In this document: positions 1 through 10,851 of the stretch, piece after piece
How the letters are laid out: each line of letters begins with the position of its first letter
Numbering within the stretch: the first letter of the stretch is position 1
Assembly (NCBI GenBank): GCA_018340375.1
Contig: JAFFJZ010000004.1
Coordinates: 20,744,001 to 20,808,000, forward strand
Origin: Gonatopus flavifemur
Lineage: Eukaryota; Arthropoda; Insecta; Hymenoptera; Dryinidae
Length of the DNA: 64,000 bases
Direction of reading: 5' to 3'
Notes under the pieces: model-generated
The model's input: only the letters and a program-made list of their open reading frames with translations
Database searches by the model: none
What the model was told of the DNA's origin: nothing
Translations under genes and position numbers: made by a program

Positions 1-1138
1 CCATTCCTGACAACTTCTCTCACTTAAAGCAGCTTCACCATATGCTTCTAGAAGCAATCAATGCGCCTCAGCTGCAGATTTTCTCACATTAAAGAAGTAA
101 ATCAAAAGTTCCCGCAAATGATGCTTATTCGGAATAAAACTTGACATTTTTGCACGAAAAAAATTACGTGATGCTGATACGGAATCACTAGTACTTTAAA
201 GTTATGGTGTTGCCAGATGACTAAACTTGGGATATTACGTTTTACATCTGACAATTTCTCCATAACCTTCTGGTGGGGCCATCTTTTGACAAACCGCGGA
301 AACTTATTTGTACACCTAATACCAATGCTATATTGTGTAATTCTCACATAATTCTTTTACAGTCAACATAAAACTATAATTATTTTTCACATTGGGTTTG
401 AAATGGAAAATTTCGATTAGTACTCGTTGTGCCGCCCCCCTGATATTGCCGCCCGGAGCAAGATGTCCTGTTTGCCCCCCCCTTGATCCGGGCCTGCTTA
501 GAGGTTAGGTAGGCAGGTCGTATAATTAGAGGGGATAATGAATTCACGAAATGTTCTGAATGTTGAAATAAGTTCGAAAAAAATTTTTATTTTATGTTCA
601 TTCCATTTTTTTTCGGAGAATCGAATGTTAAATTTTGGAATCAATATATTCCCAAAATGGGGAACTGAACCTAAAACATCTAGTGTTTGAATTGCGGAAG
701 TATGATGAAATAATTTGTTTCATAAAAACTTGAACTTGTCATAAGTAAGTCGATGAATGAAATATGGAAACAATCCTAAAAGTCATTGTTTGCGTTTATT
801 CAGAAATGATGCATGTAATTGATGTTCAGATTCATTCCCGAAATTAACGAAGCAAAAACACATAGTAGGTCGGAAGTGATCCTAAAGAGAATATTTCATT
901 GAGGTTTGTTTAGTTTTTTTGAACAGGGTGAAAGCCGAAATTCGTTGAACACCGATATCGGTGCAACATTATATTTGTTATTAATCAACATTGAATATTT
1001 ATAGATTGCCAAGCCTTGCCTTTCAACATTGCGCCAAGCTATACTCCATTGTCAGCATTGGTGGAATCTAAAAATTTGTATATGGGTAGTAGCAGTTGCC
1101 TACTTCCAGGGGGACTAAACGAAAAGTCACGCGCACAA
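1..1138. other. No gene seen; AT-rich intergenic or intronic sequence
   Basis: No coding exon is recognisable on either strand. The first exon or exons of the phospholipase A2 gene (signal peptide) should lie upstream of 1747, but none was convincing here, so they may fall outside the window. Around 484-525 is a short stretch with the TTAGGTAGGCAGG wording also seen inside the tRNA-like repeats described later; it may be a fragment of that family. Confidence 0.5.
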
Positions 1139-1630
1139 CGCCCGAAGAGAACATGAAGCTTCAGCAAACGTTCAGATCAGATGTGTATAGATCGGGCCGA
1201 AGGTGCATTAGAGCTAACTTTTAGATTCACAAACGTTTGACAAAGGTTCTACGGATGTTGAAACGTCCGCCTCGAAATACGTTTAGGAAACATAGATGGA
1301 ACGTTCGCTGAAGGTTCATCGAAGGTTTGACGAAGCTTCACAAAAATATCTACATTTATATTAATTTTGATCGATTTATATGGAAAATAAATAAATTAAT
1401 AAACATAAATTATTATAAATTGATCTAAGTATAGATATTTTTGTGAAGCTTCCTGAAACCTTCGATGAACCTTCAATGAACGTTCCAACTATGTTTCCTG
1501 AAAGTATTTTGAGGTGGACATTTCAACGTTCATAGTACCTTTGACAAACGTTTGTGAATCCAAAAGTTAGCTTTCCATCTATACAGATCTAATCTGAACG
1601 TTCGCTGGAGCTTCATGTTCTCTTCGGGCG
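1139..1630. mobile_element. 492-bp foldback (MITE-like) element with GAACGTTC-rich arms
   Basis: The element starts CGCCCGAAGAGAACATGAAG and ends with the reverse complement (CTTCATGTTCTCTTCGGGCG). The arms extend well inward: AACGTTCAGATCAGAT near 1170 is answered by ATCTAATCTGAACGTTC near 1585, and CACAAACGTTTGAC by the same word inverted near 1540. The interior repeats the self-complementary word GAACGTTC and AAGCTTC-type words. No transposase is encoded. It ends about 115 bp before the phospholipase A2 exon. Non-autonomous inverted-repeat element; family unknown. Confidence 0.75.
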
Positions 1631-1746
1631 GATTTTTCGATCCGGCCATTCAATTCATTGCCAGGCACAGTTTTGAGGAAAATTACGGCTTCGAAAGTTA
1701 AACGAATACAACAACTGAGTGCGTGGAATTGTTTTGATTTTTTCAG

Positions 1747-4700
1747 TCCAAATCCAAAACGTAGTCGAAATCGGCGAGTGAGGAGGGAATTGTTCTTGAT
1801 ACCTGGCACACAGTGGTGTGGACGAGGTCATCGGGCTACGAAGTACACTAATCTTGGAGGATTCGGAGTGGCGGACGCGTGTTGTCGTAAACATGACACA
1901 GCTTGCCCTTACTTCATTCCAGCTTTCGAGACGCGTTACGGTGTATTCAATTGGGGTATCTCGACGATGATGCATTGTACTTGCGATGAACGGTAAGTGC
2001 TCGAAATTTGACCATACAGTTTCGGAGGCTCGATTCGTTAGGTGAACTCAAATTTAGTTTTTGACGTAGAATTACCGTTTATATTTCTTCATCGCAGTAA
2101 TCGCGTTTATCATGGAATGTGAGTTTCGTATGATTATTGTCCTTTCATATTGGAAAACTTTTCAATTCAACTTAATTCATGACAACACCCATACAGCACA
2201 AAAGTTCCCGCAAAGAGCCCCCGTTATGACAGTAAACATAAATTCATTATGAATAGTTTGAATTTAAAATGAACTCTTGATGAATAGCTTAATCTTCAGA
2301 AAGAATTCATATCACTAATTCATAAAGAACTATTCAGGCATTCAACATGTATGCATTTTGAATTCATTGAGTTCATATTGAATTCATTTTTACTGTCATA
2401 ACGGGGACTGTTCAAGAAGTTCTTTCAGAAGTTTTTGTGAATTCAAAATGATCATTTCCCACATAGCATGAAAGTTTTGAGAACATTCTGAGAACTTTTC
2501 TAAAACGTTTAAAGTTCTCTAAAGGTTCTGACAACGTTTAGAGAACTTTCAGTGCTACGTGGGTTGTGCTGTCTGGGCAGTATTTTTCATGAAGTTGCGG
2601 CTCTCAGAGTCTTTGATCCTTCCATTAGGGATTTTTTTAAAACAATTCCGCACCTCTCTAAATCTGGAGGAGTGAAAAATCACGCGTTTCACTCCGCTAT
2701 GTCTCAGAAGTGAGCCAGTCCGCTTCGAGTGGGATTCTCACTCGTTTCGAGGGAACTCTCACTCTTTTAGAGTGGAAAATTCACTCTAAAGTTGGAGTGG
2801 CTGAGAGTTTCTGACCTCAAACCTTAGACTTCCACTCTAAAAGAGTGGGAATTTCACTCGAAATTTCGACAAGCTCACTTCTGGCTGCCTAAAGAGTGGA
2901 ATCACTCACTCTAAAAATTTTAGAGAGACAGTGATCCCATACAGCACCATAGATTTCAGTGATGTCTCAGTTAGATTTCAATCTTTCATCTTCAATACGG
3001 TTCAATATCATTTTACAGAAATATGTCAAAAATCTGTCAATTGAAATGTTAGCTGTTTGCAATGTCATAGATATATATCACAAGAGAAATATTAGAATGA
3101 AATCTTTCATAAATGTTCTGAAAATATTTCAGAAATAATTCAGAAATATTGTCTGAAATGTAATATTAGTGGACATTGCGATATTTCTCACACAGCACCG
3201 AAGATTTCATTAAGATTGCAGAAATCTAACAACTGAAACATTGAAATATTTCTATGACATTGCTGTATGTCACACCGAGGTTTCAAAGTCTCTTCAGAAA
3301 TATTGCAATGTCCGCTAATCTTACATTTCAATGCGATATTTCTGAATTATGGAATATTCTGCAATATTCCAAGAATACTTATGAAATATTTAATTGTAAT
3401 GTTTGTCTCGTAATATATCTGAGACATTGCAAATAGGTAACATTTCAATTGACAAATTTTTGACATATTTCTGTGAAAGTATACTGAAATGTAATGAAGG
3501 TGAAAGATCGAAATGTAAACGAGACATTACTGAGATCTGTGGTGCTGTATGGGTTCTGAAGGGGCTTTGAAACCTCAGTGTGACATACAGCAATGTCACA
3601 GCAATATTTCAATGTTTCAAATGTTGGATTTCTGCAATCATAATGAAATCCTTGGTGCTGTATGGGTTATCTCACTCAGCATAGAATTTCAGATGTTGTC
3701 GGAGTTGAAATTGTTTATTGGAACGAATTGGGAATCGAATAACAAAATACTCAGCTGTTGAGCACCCAAAAACCTTGCTGGGCATTTTTTCAACGATGTT
3801 TCCAGTTTCAAAGAGTAGATTCTAGAAGATAAATATCGATGATTTCTCAGATTTTGTGACTTTCAATTTCTAGTTTCTATAAATGATTCAAAATTCAGGA
3901 ATATAATTCCAGGAAGTTGTGTTGAAAATTTACACAAGAGAATTATTCCACTGGTTAAAAAATCCTATTGAATCCGATAAAAAACATCCCATCGGAATGA
4001 ATTGAGTTTCTGCATCGGAAATCTTCCATTGATACCAATAAAATGTTTTTCCATTGGATTTAATCGATATTTTATGATCAATCAAAACTCCAATTGATAC
4101 CAATAAGATATTTTCTGATGTAATTCAATGGGTATCTTATTATTAATCAAAATTCTGATTAATGTAAATGAATTATTTTCTAACTGGATCCGATTGAGAA
4201 TTTGCCAACACCTCTATCTCCGCATTTGAATTGGGAAATTTATTCCTACCTGGAGGGGATTCGAACCATCACCGATCTACCTACCTGTAAGACCTGGCTT
4301 CTTCACCTCTAAGCTATCCTAATACGCTGCTCCGAAGGGGCATATTGCCAAACATATCCTAGTCAAAAATATCTGATTGAATCTGATGACAAAAATGTTC
4401 TTCTATTGGATTCAATCGGTATCTTATGAATAATAAAAACTCCGATTGATACCAATAAAATATTTGTCAATGGGATTCAATGGGTATTTTCTCAATAGTG
4501 AAAATTCCGACTGATACCAATAAAATATTCTTCAATGTAATTCAGTGGGTATTTTATGATCAATGAAAATTCCGATTGATATCGATGAAATATTGTTTGA
4601 TTGCATTTAATCGGTATACAATTGAACATGAAAACTTTAATTGATCTCAGCGAAATATTTGTCAATGGGTTTCAATGGGTACTTTATTACCAATAAAAAT

Positions 4701-7700
4701 TCCGATGAATACCAATGAAATATTGTCAAATTGGTTTCAATCAGTATTTTATGGTCAATGAAAATTCCGATTGGCACCAATAAAATAGTTTTTTATTGGA
4801 TTCAATCGGTATTTTATTTATTCAAAACCGATGGTCTGATGCAATAAAAGCGATTCTAAAACTGAATTGGTTATTGTCGGAAAATAGCTGTACTCGGAAA
4901 TAAAAGATTAGTTGAAATAATTATTTAACTTGTAAGCATATGGACCCATTTTTTTCGTTAGAATAACCAATTTTCTTATTGATTCCACCAGTTTGTTGAA
5001 TTAGTCAAATCAATGAATAAAATTGTTGTCCTAACGAAAAAAAATGGGTCCATATGCGCTTAAAAGTCAACTAGTTGTTTCAACTAATCTTTTTTTCTCG
5101 TGTAGGATATTACCCAAGTAACACAAGAACTTCTCAGAGGTCTCGTATGGAAATATTTCGCTGAAAAATGTCTGTAAAACTATGAAAAATCTCTGAAAAA
5201 AAATGAAAAAATTCTGAGAAACTCTGACAAACTCTGAGAATCTCTGAAATTTTGATGAGAAATCTAATATTTTTGGGACATTCTTTACAGACTTTTTTCA
5301 GACTTTTTTCAGAGTTTCTCAGAGTTTTTTCATTCTTTTTCAGAGAAATAGTCACGAAATTGCACTCTGAAAAAACTCTGACGAAACTCTGATGGATTGC
5401 TAACATTTTTCTGACTTTTAGAAAAAAATTAAAAAATTTTCAAACACTTTTTCACACATGATATTTGAATACGGCGTATGAATGTATTTATTGAATTTCA
5501 GGATTTTTCAATAATCAGAAAAATGTCAACAATTTATTAGAGTTTTGTCAGAGTTTTTTCGGAGTGCAATTTCGTTACTATTTCTCTGAAAAAGTATGAA
5601 AACACTCTGAGAAACTCTGAAAAAAGTCTGAAAAAAGTCTGTGAAGAATGTCCCAAAAATATTAGATTTCTCATCAAAATTTCAGAGATTCTCAGAGTTT
5701 GTCAGAGTTTCTCAGAATTTTTTCGTTTTTTTCAGAGATTTTTCATAGTTTTGCAGACATTTTTCAGCGAAATATTTCCATACGGGACGCTATGATGATG
5801 CAGTGAATGTGAAGAGAATGTGCAAATGAGACTATTTTGGATAAATTCGTCAAGATATTCTATGGAGGTGCATAGCATATAATTTTTCGAAACAGTCTCA
5901 TTTGGAGGTTCTAAGCGTGTTCGCAGGATTTTCCAAACACGTTCTTAGCGTTTTTAACCTCTTGTGTTGCTTGGGTGAGATCTGTAAACTTTCCGATTAT
6001 TCCCAATAGATTCGAATGTTTGGATGATCCAACTAAAACCCATTGATCAATTAAATTTATACATTTTTAAATTAGGTCGGAAATTCCCCATAAAAAACTC
6101 ATTACTCATTCAATTCCACACATTCCCCCATTACTTCCAATAGATTGAGGTTATGGAAAATTCCAATCAGAACCTTTCGCCTTATGAAATGAACAAAGTT
6201 TCAATCATCCAATCAGATATCTCTCATACATACCAACAGATTACGCGAAGTCTTATTAATTCAAATGCACAACAGATTTTTCTATTGGTAAATCCTCGAT
6301 TCAATTCTATAGAACAGAGGTCCCGATTAATTCCTATTCATTTTGAATCGGGAGCTGAGCCTTTTCGATTGACCCTCTTCATTCCGATTACTTTTGAATC
6401 GGTTTTTATCGGATCTTATTGGATTTTTCAACCAGGGTCAAGTTTTTTGTTATCTGGGAGGTATCCTGTGAAAACGAAACGATTCTTCATCAATTCTTGC
6501 CAGAAATGATCCAAATTTTATGTAACGAATACGAGATCTGCAGCGTTCTATGGGTTTCGTTCATTTTTGTTACTGGTTCCAATCTTTAGTGAACATTTTG
6601 TGTCTTACGATATCGTTTAGAAAGGTTTGGGATGCATTGCACAACATTTACACGTAAGTTTCAGACCAACACATTTCAGCATTTCATGTCTAAAAGATAT
6701 CTCAAGACAAAGTTAAGAAACATGAAAAGATGTCTGTAAGATATCTAAAACGGTTCCTACTGCTAAAAAATTTCTATAAGATGTCTAAATATATCATCCC
6801 GAAATTCAAGTTTCAGATCTTCTAAAAGATGTCTTTTAGATGTCTTTTAGAAGTGAGAACTGTTTCAGTTATCTTGAAGATATCTTTCCATGTTGCAAAA
6901 GAATTTTCTGAATAGTTTCTCGAGATATTTTGTGGATCAAAAGTACTGTGTGGGAATTCTTGTAAGTCTAAAATTCATGTAAAAGATATCCTTAACGTGT
7001 TTTACACCTAAAAATTGCAAACCTTGGTAAAAATACAAAAGTGAAGGAAACGAGTATTGCAACGAATTCAGCGTGGAATGTTCCAATTCCCTCCTGAATT
7101 ACGCCTAGATGACTCTTAGCTTACGTTTTTGTCGTGCTTCAACGCTTCATTTTTACCAGGGAAACATGTTGAAAATAAAAAGTGTTGTGCAAAGCATCTA
7201 AAAGCTGTCTAAAAGATATCGTAATACATAAAATATTTACTGGGTTCTGCTCACTTCAAACTAACCTTTTTCCGGTCACACTACCTCCTGGCCACTATTG
7301 TAACTTCCGCATTTGTTTTCTTGAAGTATGTCATCACTTGATCTCACTAATTCCACTCTTCATTTTTCCTTTATCCTTATTTTTATTCCACTTGCACTTT
7401 CAATACTCATTTATTCATTATCTTTTGAATTGCATGATCCATCTTCATGAAGACTCATCATGCAACAACAACAACAAAAAGTATAATAATGCTGTACTTA
7501 CCTACACTTTCCTGGTGGAAAAATTTCGCTGAAAATCACTGAGATTTTCAGACATTTTCAGTGAAAAGTTTTTCAGAGGATTTCAGAGGTGTTCATAGTT
7601 ACTCAGAGAGTCTCAGTGATATTCAGAAGAAATTTCAGTGGAAAAATGTGCCTGGCAAGTGAGAATTTTCCAGAATTTTTTGGAGATTTTCAGAGTTTTT

Positions 7701-9464
7701 CAGATTTTTTTAGGTCTTTTCAGTGTTTTTTTTTAGAGTTTTTCAATGAAATTCAGGGAAATTTTCACAGATTTTCAGAGAAACTTTTCTCACCAGGGTT
7801 AACTAGAATGAATTTCTTCTTCCAATCGCACATGAAAATATCATCACACACCACACCCCGTAAAGCACCACCACCGATCGCATGACATTTCTCCGTCGCT
7901 TCTCCGCCCTGGTCAAAAAATCTGATTGAATCCGATAAAAGAGAATCCTATCGATTGGTCGATGAAATCAAAAACCTTTTTCAATTACATCATATATTTT
8001 TTATAAAAACTGATAGAATATACTACATGCCATTACTTCTAATCAAATTGATACATATCCATGTGGAAATTTGAACCGGGCCAGTGCTGGCCCGGACTCG
8101 AAGAAGATTTCAATTTCCACATGGGTATTTATATACGGGCGAATTCAGGATTCAACTTTACGGATGATTGATTTTGATCCATTCTCATTGATCTTCAATG
8201 GACAGTTCGGGCATTCCAATCAACCCCATTCAATCCGATTGAATTTGAATCTACTCCTATTCCCCTTGACTGGATCCTATCGAATGACCACTAAAATCTG
8301 CACATTCTAAAATCGAATTGGATATTCCCCATAGAAACCTAATGAATCCTCAATTTTATCCACTTTCACATTAGTTCCGATAGATCGAGATTACAGGAAA
8401 TTCCGATAAAAACCGATTGTCCAATGGAATAAAAACATTCCAAGATTGAATTGGATATTTCCCATAGCAACTTATAGAATATGAGGATCTAGGAACTTTT
8501 CTATTATTCCCGATAAATTGGAATTGTTTAACCAATTGATCTATAGCATCCATACATTGTAAATGTGAATTGAATATTTCTTATAGAAACCCACAAAATC
8601 TCAAATTCTATGAACTTTTCCATGAATTCCAATAGATCGAGATTACCGAAAATTCCGATAAAAACCAATTTTTTCAATAAAATAGAAGAAATTTCAAAAC
8701 TGAATTGAATATTCATCATACAAACCAATTGAATATTCGAATATGTAAACATTCCTATGATTTCGAAATGATCCAAATGAAACCCATTAATGAATAAAAT
8801 CCATACGTTCTAGAATCGAATTGGATATTCCCCATATAAATCCATTACCGATTCAATTTCAAAAATTTCCCCTTCAGTTCCAATAGATCGAGGTTAAAGA
8901 AACCTCCGATGAAAACCGTTAGCCTCATGAGATGAAAAAAATGTCGAAGATCCAACCAAATATTTCTCATACAAACCGATAGATCACGTTAAGTCCTATC
9001 AATTCCAATAAAACACATATTTTTCAACGAGTAAATCCTCGATTCAATCGCATAGATAACAAATTCCAATTGAGTCCCATTCATTTAGAATCGGTACTTG
9101 AGGCTTTCCGATCGACCCTATTCATTCCGATTAATTTTGAATCGGATCCTATAGAATTTCTTAACCAGGGAGTTCCTCCACCTTGTATCCACATCACCTC
9201 CACGGAGATGCGACGTGGAAACGGTGGGTGTGCTGTCAAGGACTTTTAACCTTAAACACTTCTATTTGCAGATTCCGAACGTGTTTGAAGATGGCCGGAA
9301 CCTCATCCGCGGATTTGATTGGGAAAATATTCTTCAACATGATACAACCAAAGTGTTTCGTGTTAAAACCGCAAAAAATTTGCACGAAACGCACTTGGTG
9401 GGGGAAATGTCAACATCACGAGTATCGAAAACAGGCCTACGTTCGCGATAATGTTCCTTACTGA
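1747..9464 (+). CDS. Group III secreted phospholipase A2 (bee-venom type), 3' two exons, 5' partial
   Basis: Secreted enzyme that hydrolyses the sn-2 ester of phospholipids with Ca2+. Exon A is 1747-1992 (acceptor TTTTTTCAG, donor CG|GTAAGT); exon B is 9272-9464 (acceptor TTTGCAG, stop TGA 9462-9464). The junction rebuilds one Arg codon and keeps the frame. Exon A has a dibasic RRVRR, a likely propeptide cleavage site, then WCGRGH (Ca2+ loop), ACCRKHD (catalytic His-Asp) and HCTCDER. Exon B continues FRTCLKM and carries the remaining Cys. Ten Cys in all fits the five-disulfide bee-type fold. The joined exons give about 145 codons, the usual size of mature enzyme plus a little propeptide. The signal-peptide exon was not found. 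An ATG at 1658 is in frame, but its extension is not signal-like. It could act in venom, digestion or lipid signalling; the sequence does not decide. Confidence 0.88.
2188..2577. mobile_element. CCCATACAGCAC foldback element with a second element nested in its right end
   Basis: Begins CCCATACAGCACAAAAG and ends TTGTGCTGTCTGGG. Inside, GAATTC/TTCAT words form two arms joined through CCGTTATGACAG and CTGTCATAACGG. A separate 106-bp element (2458-2563, CCCACATAGCATG ... AGTGCTACGTGGG, with TTCTAAAACGTTTAAAGTTCTC-type arms) interrupts the right arm just inside the terminus. Related copies at 19107-19350 and 61617-61825 show the uninterrupted arrangement. Confidence 0.7.
2600..2932. repeat. Array of AGAGTGGAAA / TTTCACTCT inverted words
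   Basis: GAGTGAAAA, CACTCTTTTAGAGTG and TTCACTCTAAA alternate in both orientations, so the two strands look alike. A shorter related array lies at 57600-57735. No coding capacity. Confidence 0.6.
2936..3666. mobile_element. CCCATACAGCACC foldback element(s) with ATTTCAATG/GAAATATTTC words
   Basis: Left end CCCATACAGCACCATAGA; matching inverted ends (GGTGCTGTATGGG) at about 3541-3553 and at 3654-3666; another internal CACACAGCACCGAAG at about 3190. This suggests two or more related elements nested or adjacent. The interior words (TTTCAATG, ATATTTC, GAAATGT) occur in both orientations. A fragment of the same family, starting CAACTGAAATGTTAGCTGTT, recurs near 50545. Confidence 0.65.
3952..4850. 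repeat. Array of CCGATTGATACCAATAAAAT units (CCCTGGTTAAAAAAT family)
   Basis: Units reading roughly AAATTCCGATTGATACCAAT then TTGGATTCAATCGGTATTTT repeat about a dozen times with 60-120-bp spacing and in alternating orientation. The left edge CTGGTTAAAAAATCC matches the ends of the elements at 7907-9170 and 14003-14118. A tRNA-like segment (4250-4345) is embedded. Confidence 0.65.
4250..4345 (-). repeat. tRNA-derived SINE-like head (minus strand)
   Basis: Read on the minus strand it has an A-box-like TAGCTTAGAGGTG followed about 45 bases later by the B-box GGTTCGAATCC. It does not form a clean tRNA: the middle is GGTAGGTAG-rich. Four other segments in the window share this design, which favours a dispersed SINE family over a tRNA gene. 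Confidence 0.55.
4894..5101. mobile_element. About 208-bp near-palindromic MITE
   Basis: Left arm AAAGATTAGTTGAAA...CATATGGACCCATTTTTTT is answered by AAAAAAATGGGTCCATATG...TTTCAACTAATCTTT. The ends resemble the CACGGAGAAA-type termini (right end CTTTTTTTCTCGTG). Non-coding. Confidence 0.7.
5112..5976. mobile_element. ACCCAAGTAACACAAGAACTT MITE, split by a 641-bp palindrome
   Basis: The ends are ACCCAAGTAACACAAGAAC and TTGTGTTGCTTGGGT. The sequence after the insertion (AACAGTCTCATTTGGAGGTT and neighbours) aligns along its length with the 218-bp element at 49041-49258, which lacks the insertion. That copy gives an empty-site reference, so the palindrome at 5144-5784 is a secondary insertion. 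Confidence 0.8.
5144..5784. mobile_element. 641-bp near-perfect palindromic element, CTCTGAAA/TTTCAGAG words
   Basis: Starts CGTATGGAAATATTTCGCTG and ends CAGCGAAATATTTCCATACG. The two halves, about 310 bp each, are inverted copies around a centre near 5465. A second copy lies at 22665-23295. The interior is made of ACTCTGAGAAACTCTGA-like words. No open frame looks coding. Confidence 0.85.
5990..6437. repeat. CCGATT/AATCGG array ending in the AACCAGGG terminus
   Basis: Words such as ATTCCGATTA and TTTTGAATCGG repeat up to a TTTTTCAACCAGGG end, which matches the right end of 7907-9170. Probably a partial copy of that family. The open frame at 6153-6509 is made of the repeat. Confidence 0.55.
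6660..7010. repeat. AGATGTCTTTTAGATGTCT / AGATATCT array
   Basis: Self-complementary words AAGATATCTT, AGATGTCTAAA and AAAAGATGTCTTTTAGA repeat in both orientations. Two larger arrays of the same word lie at 44540-44830 and 46270-46890. Confidence 0.6.
7016..7162. mobile_element. About 147-bp TGGTAAAAATAC...TTTTTACCAGGG MITE
   Basis: Starts TTGGTAAAAATACAAAAGTG and ends CAACGCTTCATTTTTACCAGG. A second copy, with about 80% matching text, lies at 12991-13143. Non-coding. Confidence 0.65.
7511..7798. mobile_element. 288-bp CCTGGTGGAAAAATTTC element with TTTTCAGAG words
   Basis: Left end CCTGGTGGAAAAATTTCGCTG, right end AACTTTTCTCACCAGGG. The interior repeats TTTTCAGAG, TTTCAGTG and CTGAAAATC. 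It resembles the 641-bp palindromes in word content but uses the CCTGG-type termini. Confidence 0.6.
7907..9170. mobile_element. 1.26-kb CCCTGGT...ACCAGGG element of CCGAT/ATCGG units
   Basis: Ends CCCTGGTCAAAAAATC and GAATTTCTTAACCAGGG. The units (AAATTCCGATAAAAACC, GAATTGGATATTCCC) repeat at about 120 bp. A stem at about 8060-8125 pairs CCATGTGGAAATT with AATTTCCACATGG around GGGCCAGTGCTGGCCC. The segment from about 8750 to 9170 recurs inverted at 62781-63250. Confidence 0.7.
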
Positions 9465-10851
9465 AGAAAGGTTCATCGATGCAGAAGGGACATCCATCCA
9501 CGCTTCCAACCAGGCATATCATTTTCATTTCAAGAAGATAACGAAGAAAGACGAGCCTTGTTTGTCTTCTCCTCTTTTTTCTTCGTTAAGTTTTATCGAT
9601 ATATAGTCAATTCTCAGGGATGTAATGATAATCTATGAAAGATGGAACGTATCTCGAATTTAACAATCCGTTCATTACGGAAGGAAAGATTGGAAGTATC
9701 GGTAATGAAATTTTTAAGAGGTAGAAAAGAAAATAGATCGCAATAAAACTGAATGATGACAATACGAGTTACGATAATAATATTTTCAAATGCATTTAAA
9801 ATTTGATTCGATGGAAATAACAAAGGCTGCTATTGAACCTTGGTGTATTTATCCGCAGATATAAAAATCGTGATACTCTGGATGGTACTGGAATTTAAAA
9901 TTCGTGGTTACGGATCAGAATAAGCGCATTATCAGCTCTTTGAGTCGAACAGTTATTATAAAATGTTTTATAAGCAAAATATTATTGTTTCGTCTTCTTC
10001 GATCGCTTTGTTTGATAAAGCAGACAGAGTAGGATTGTTTTCTCTATTGTATTGGTTTTCATTATACGTCGATGAGGGGATATCAACTTACCGATTGAGA
10101 AAACAATTTTGTAAGGGGATACCAGGATATCATCCGAGTCAAGAATTTGTTTACAAGATTTCTTCGAATTAAACTTACGAAACCGTCTGAAATTTCCAGG
10201 GTATGATCTTTGATACTTTATAAATTACGGTACATAACATAAATTTCAAATCTCGGAAAATAATATCTCTTACCGACTGAGGAAAAAAATTTTTTTTGGA
10301 AATTTGAAATTCAGGCTTCGTACCGCGAGTTATCAAGGATCAAAGAATATTCCCTGAAAATTCCAAACTCTTTCATGAATTCAGTTCGGAGAAATCTTGC
10401 AGAAAAAATTTTTACTCGGATGGTACGCTGGTATCTCCTTAATCATGAAGTGCTGCGTTATTTATTATATTCTTTACTGTCTTCCACCGATTTTCTACTT
10501 GAATTGAAGGACCAGATCAAATAACCCTAACAGCAAAATGTGTCTCTGGGATGTTTTCTGAACGTTCAGAAAACCTCCCCTACATTCTATAAACCTTGCT
10601 TAAACGTTCCACTGGCACGTTGTGCTGTCTGAGAATCAGTTGTGCGCGTGACCTTTCGTGTATTGTACCTGAAATCAGGCAACCGCTGCTAATCTCTTTG
10701 GAGGACTTCGATGATAAAATAAAGCAAGAACTCCGCGATACTGAAAAGACTTCCAGTGGGAAAGTTGTTGGATTTATATTCAACAACAATTTGACAAATT
10801 TCGAGACAATTCCATATTGTAGGTTAGAAATTATCGATCGATTCATTCGAT
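9465..10851. other. 3' flank of the phospholipase A2 gene; no further gene seen
   Basis: After the stop there is about 500 bp of ordinary AT-rich sequence, probably the 3' UTR. From about 9950 to 10500 come fragments of the TACCGACTGAGTAAA / GGTATCCCCTT repeat that dominates 18-24 kb. From about 10545 to 10630 is an AACGTT word cluster ending ACGTTGTGCTGTCTGAG, which resembles the AGCAC-type terminus. Confidence 0.5.

Larger units (their letters stand above)
1993..9271 (+). other. 7.3-kb intron of the phospholipase A2 gene, packed with inverted-repeat elements
   Basis: Bounded by GTAAGT and TTTGCAG. At least ten separate inverted-repeat or array elements occupy most of it: 2188-2577, 2600-2932, 2936-3666, 3952-4850, 4894-5101, 5112-5976, 5990-6437, 6660-7010, 7016-7162, 7511-7798 and 7907-9170. 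I see no coding exon in the intron on either strand. Confidence 0.75.

Noticed and set aside
1658..1746. ATG at 1658 as the phospholipase A2 start codon
   Set aside because: The extension is not a signal peptide, and a strong acceptor (TTTTTTCAG) ends at 1746, so the coding exon more likely begins at 1747.
6153..6509. 118-codon open frame
   Set aside because: Lies in the CCGATT/AATCGG repeat; low-complexity translation with no recognisable domain or splice context.
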